A stretch of 8,275 nt of DNA from Paenibacillus sp. UBA6285 (GTDB lineage: Bacteria; Bacillota; Bacilli; Paenibacillales; Paenibacillaceae). The notes under the pieces were generated by a model, which ran no database searches, was not told where the DNA came from, and saw only the letters and a program-made list of their open reading frames with translations. How positions within the stretch are numbered: the stretch's first letter is position 1; each line of letters begins with the position of its first letter. Positions 6,228 to 8,275 of the stretch are shown here, piece by piece. The stretch spans positions 25,794-34,068 of the forward strand of contig DJUJ01000003.1 of assembly GCA_002438345.1 (NCBI GenBank), in the 5' to 3' direction. Both the position numbers and the translations under genes were made by a program.

Positions 6228-7682
6228 ATGGATCAAGCAAAATTGGAACAAAATTATGATAGGTACAAATCATACGGTTACGGTGAGGAATTACTGCCCA
6301 AAAAGCCTGAGCAAAGAGACTGGGGAATGTCCAACTATATAACACTCTGGATGGGCGCTGTTCATAATATTATGTCGTATATGACAGTCGCAGGTTTCTT
6401 CGTCCTAGGACTGGATACAAGACAGGTACTCTTTGCCGTTATGCTTTCAGCGATCATTGTCTCTGCGTTTTATGCTTTAAATGGGTATTCTGCATCCAAA
6501 TATGGACTTCCATTCGCGATGTTGCTTCGAGATTCTTTTGGAGTAAAAGGAGCTATTATACCCGCATTAATACGTGGACTTGTTGCCGGATTAGTATTCT
6601 TTGGAACCACTACCGTTGTAGGTGCAGAATCATTAAATGTTATATTTGCGAGATTTATTCCGAATTACATGGATTTAGGCGGTGGCTTTACACTATTCGG
6701 GTTAGCATTCCCGACAATGATCTCCTATGCAATTCTTTGGACAGCGACTGTTCTGTTGTTCTTAGGTGGAATGAAAACATTAGGTAAGTTCGGTAACTGG
6801 TCATCCCCAGTAGTATATGTGTTTATCATTGGTGCTGCTGTTTGGGCGATCAAGATTGCTGGAGGTTTTGGCCCGATTTTAGAGTATGTACCAGCGAACC
6901 CAAGTTCAAGTCCATTGGTCTTTATTGCTTGCGTAAGTGCATTAGTATCTAACTGGGCGGGTCCTGTTGTGAATATGTCGGACTTCACGCATCGTGCGAA
7001 ATCACCAAGAGCGGCTATCATTGGCTTGCCAGTAGGCTTTATCCTATCTTATATTCTTTTTGCCATCACTTGTGTGGCTTTAATCGCGGGTACTGAAATT
7101 GCGTTTGGTGAGCCGATCTTTAATATCGTTCATGCCATTGATAAAATTGAAAACACTTTCGCTGTTGTTGTATTGATTCTAGCGCTAAATGTAGGCGCAA
7201 TCGCATTCGTAGTCTTTGCAAATTTATTACCGGCTGGCTTGCAAATGTCATCCCTTTTCCCGAAAAAGTTCACTGTAAAAACTGCGGGTGTCTTAACAGC
7301 CGTTGTTGGAACTTTGATTTTGCCATGGAAGCTTGTAGAAAGTACAACGACCTTATTTTTCTTCTATAGCTTTATTGGGTCCATCTTTGGTCCAATTGCG
7401 GGTATTATGCTTTCAAGCTTCTTTATTCATCGGAAAAGAGTATTAAATCTTGACCATATCTATGTCCCAGCAGGTAGCAATGGTGAATATAAGAATGGTT
7501 ACAATCCTGTTGCGATGGCTGTTCTAGCAGTCAGCTTCATCCTTCCTATGTCAGGTGCATTTCTTAAGGGTATCCCCTTCCTAGTTAGGATGAATGATTT
7601 TGCTTTCTTTAGTGGCTTAATTGTTTCGTTTGTTCTATACACCATCTTTAGCAAAACACTAAAATCATCACAACTAAACTAG
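6228..7682 (+). CDS. NCS1 family nucleobase/ureide permease
   Basis: This 484-residue inner-membrane transporter has about twelve hydrophobic segments (roughly 38-61, 66-88, 110-137, 158-181, 190-210, 229-250, 263-288, 309-333, 349-367, 372-398, 427-445, 456-474) after a soluble N-terminus. The NCS1 family (cytosine, purine, allantoin and hydantoin:cation symporters) is recognised from ELLPKKPEQRDWG at 21-33, NWAGPVVNMSDFTHRAKSP at 242-260 and ANLLPAGLQMSSLFPKKFT at 331-349. Compared with Mhp1 and PucI from memory, the substrate-stacking Trp of helix 6 (W243) and the helix 8 Asn (N332) are kept. The helix 3 WFGxQ motif instead reads FFGTT at 124-128, losing Trp and Gln, so the ligand is probably not a classical hydantoin or allantoin. 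GAGGGG at 6212-6217 precedes ATG 6228 by ten bases. Gaps are 23 bases to the kinase gene and 15 to the deaminase gene, consistent with uptake of this pathway's substrate. Substrate unknown. Confidence 0.9.
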   Translation: MDQAKLEQNYDRYKSYGYGEELLPKKPEQRDWGMSNYITLWMGAVHNIMSYMTVAGFFVLGLDTRQVLFAVMLSAIIVSAFYALNGYSASKYGLPFAMLLRDSFGVKGAIIPALIRGLVAGLVFFGTTTVVGAESLNVIFARFIPNYMDLGGGFTLFGLAFPTMISYAILWTATVLLFLGGMKTLGKFGNWSSPVVYVFIIGAAVWAIKIAGGFGPILEYVPANPSSSPLVFIACVSALVSNWAGPVVNMSDFTHRAKSPRAAIIGLPVGFILSYILFAITCVALIAGTEIAFGEPIFNIVHAIDKIENTFAVVVLILALNVGAIAFVVFANLLPAGLQMSSLFPKKFTVKTAGVLTAVVGTLILPWKLVESTTTLFFFYSFIGSIFGPIAGIMLSSFFIHRKRVLNLDHIYVPAGSNGEYKNGYNPVAMAVLAVSFILPMSGAFLKGIPFLVRMNDFAFFSGLIVSFVLYTIFSKTLKSSQLN

Positions 7683-7697
7683 AGGAGGAATTTTGAA

Positions 7698-8150
7698 ATG
7701 GATTACATGAAAATGGCTGTAGACGCAACGATCGAGGGTATGAACAAGAAATTTGGAGGCCCGTTTGGTGCAACGATTGTTCGAGGCGATGAAGTGATTG
7801 CAGCGGTTAGCAATACAATGATGAGAGACACGGATCCTTCTGCACATGCAGAAATGGTAGCAATCCGAGAAGCGTGTAAAAAGTTAGACACCATGGACTT
7901 ATCGGATTGCGTAATTTATGCAACCTGTGAACCGTGTCCAATGTGTATGGGTGCTATTATTTGGTCAGGTGTTAAAGAAGTTCATTATTGCAGCACAAGA
8001 GACGATGCGAAAGAGCATGGCTTCTCTGACATTCACCTTCGCGAATATTTTGTGGGTCATGATGAGAGTGTTGTTAATATGATTAAAGGGGAAGCTAGAG
8101 AAGATTGCGATCATTTATGGACGCATTTCCACGAATTAAACAAGAAATAA
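7698..8150 (+). CDS. guaD: Cytidine deaminase-fold nucleobase deaminase, guanine deaminase (GuaD)-like
   Basis: This 150-residue zinc hydrolase has the cytidine deaminase fold. The zinc-site motifs are HAE at 50-52 (His50 ligand, Glu52 proton shuttle) and CEPCPMC at 77-83 (Cys80 and Cys83 ligands). The N-terminal GGPFGATIV block at 20-28 and the overall order match Bacillus subtilis guanine deaminase more closely than TadA or cytidine deaminases. Such enzymes hydrolyse an exocyclic amino group and release ammonia in the cytosol. In B. subtilis GuaD, a C-terminal Tyr (Tyr156) and Asp114, from memory, close the pocket over guanine. Asp111 here matches the Asp, but the protein ends in LNKK with no equivalent Tyr, so substrate preference may differ. 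AGGAGG at 7683-7688 precedes ATG 7698 by nine bases. It is the last gene before the terminator and directly follows the permease, suggesting that it acts on the imported compound. Deaminase identity is firm; guanine as substrate is a moderate guess. Confidence 0.87.
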   Translation: MDYMKMAVDATIEGMNKKFGGPFGATIVRGDEVIAAVSNTMMRDTDPSAHAEMVAIREACKKLDTMDLSDCVIYATCEPCPMCMGAIIWSGVKEVHYCSTRDDAKEHGFSDIHLREYFVGHDESVVNMIKGEAREDCDHLWTHFHELNKK

Positions 8151-8171
8151 TTCATGCGTTCTCATATATTT

Positions 8172-8200
8172 TCCGGCACTATTTTAGTGCCGGATTTTCC
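8172..8200 (+). terminator. Intrinsic terminator of the operon
   Basis: CCGGCACTA (8173-8181) pairs perfectly with TAGTGCCGG (8185-8193) around a TTT loop. One more T-A pair at 8172/8194 gives a ten-base-pair stem. It is followed directly by TTTTCCTGTT. The hairpin begins 22 bases after the deaminase stop codon. A GC-rich stem with a T tract is a classical Rho-independent terminator and marks the likely 3' end of the transcript. Confidence 0.92.
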
Positions 8201-8205
8201 TGTTC

Positions 8206-8252
8206 AAATATAAGAATTTATAAGTTTCACGCTATACATTATCCTTATATTT
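8206..8252. repeat. AT-rich inverted repeat downstream of the operon
   Basis: AAATATAAG at 8206-8214 and CTTATATTT at 8244-8252 are perfect nine-base inverted copies separated by 29 bases. The interval and the bases that follow to the window end (to 8275) contain no convincing coding start. The region could be part of an intergenic repeat family, or promoter DNA for a neighbouring gene that is not in view. The element may continue past the edge, so its limits are uncertain. Confidence 0.35.
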
Positions 8253-8275
8253 CTACGAGAAACGGTTATCGTCTT

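Noticed and set aside
7698..8150. tRNA adenosine deaminase (TadA)
   Set aside because: The zinc motifs are shared, but the GGPFGA N-terminal block and the extended C-terminal region match GuaD-type enzymes better, and the permease context suggests a free base substrate.
1..8275. CRISPR arrays, tRNA or rRNA genes, insertion sequences
   Set aside because: No regularly spaced repeats, cloverleaf, rRNA segments or transposase-like frames were seen. Almost all of the window is coding.

Overview
The window looks like a chromosomal catabolic operon from a low- to mid-GC Gram-positive bacterium (Bacillota, probably Bacilli of the Paenibacillus/Bacillus type). The reasons are the strong AGGAGG-type ribosome binding sites before nearly every gene, one GTG and one TTG start, AT-rich intergenic DNA and Bacillus-like protein sequences. 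The genus is inferred, not shown. All seven genes lie on the + strand with gaps of 2 to 87 bases, and the series ends at a clear intrinsic terminator at about 8172-8200.

Layout: 1-115 is a leader with weak promoter or operator signals. Then come a DUF2877 protein (AllH/YahE type, 116-982), an FdrA-family protein (AllF/YahF type, 998-2545) and a DUF1116 protein (AllG/YahG type, 2548-3975). An 87-base gap with a small hairpin follows, then an ankyrin-TPR fusion protein with a TTG start (4063-5223), a carbamate kinase (5254-6204), an NCS1-family nucleobase/ureide permease (6228-7682) and a guanine-deaminase-like CDA-fold deaminase (7698-8150). The last 75 bases hold an AT-rich inverted repeat cut off by the window edge.

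In E. coli the FdrA/DUF1116/DUF2877 trio (AllFGH) has been assigned as oxamate carbamoyltransferase, which phosphorolyses oxalurate to oxamate plus carbamoyl phosphate. Carbamate kinase then makes ATP, ammonia and CO2. E. coli has a second, poorly characterised version, yahDEFG...I, which also contains an ankyrin protein (YahD). The gene content, the E-F-G order and, from memory, the protein lengths in this window fit the Yah version better than the All version.

The most economical model is as follows. The permease imports a nitrogen heterocycle and the deaminase removes an exocyclic amino group. A ring-opening hydrolase that is absent from this window yields a carbamoyl compound. The three-protein transferase plus carbamate kinase then recover ATP. 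The substrate is unknown. Permease and deaminase positions that differ from characterised relatives argue against simply assuming allantoin, hydantoin or guanine. The ankyrin protein carries an added C-terminal block of five TPR repeats and has no obvious catalytic role. It is the most unusual component.
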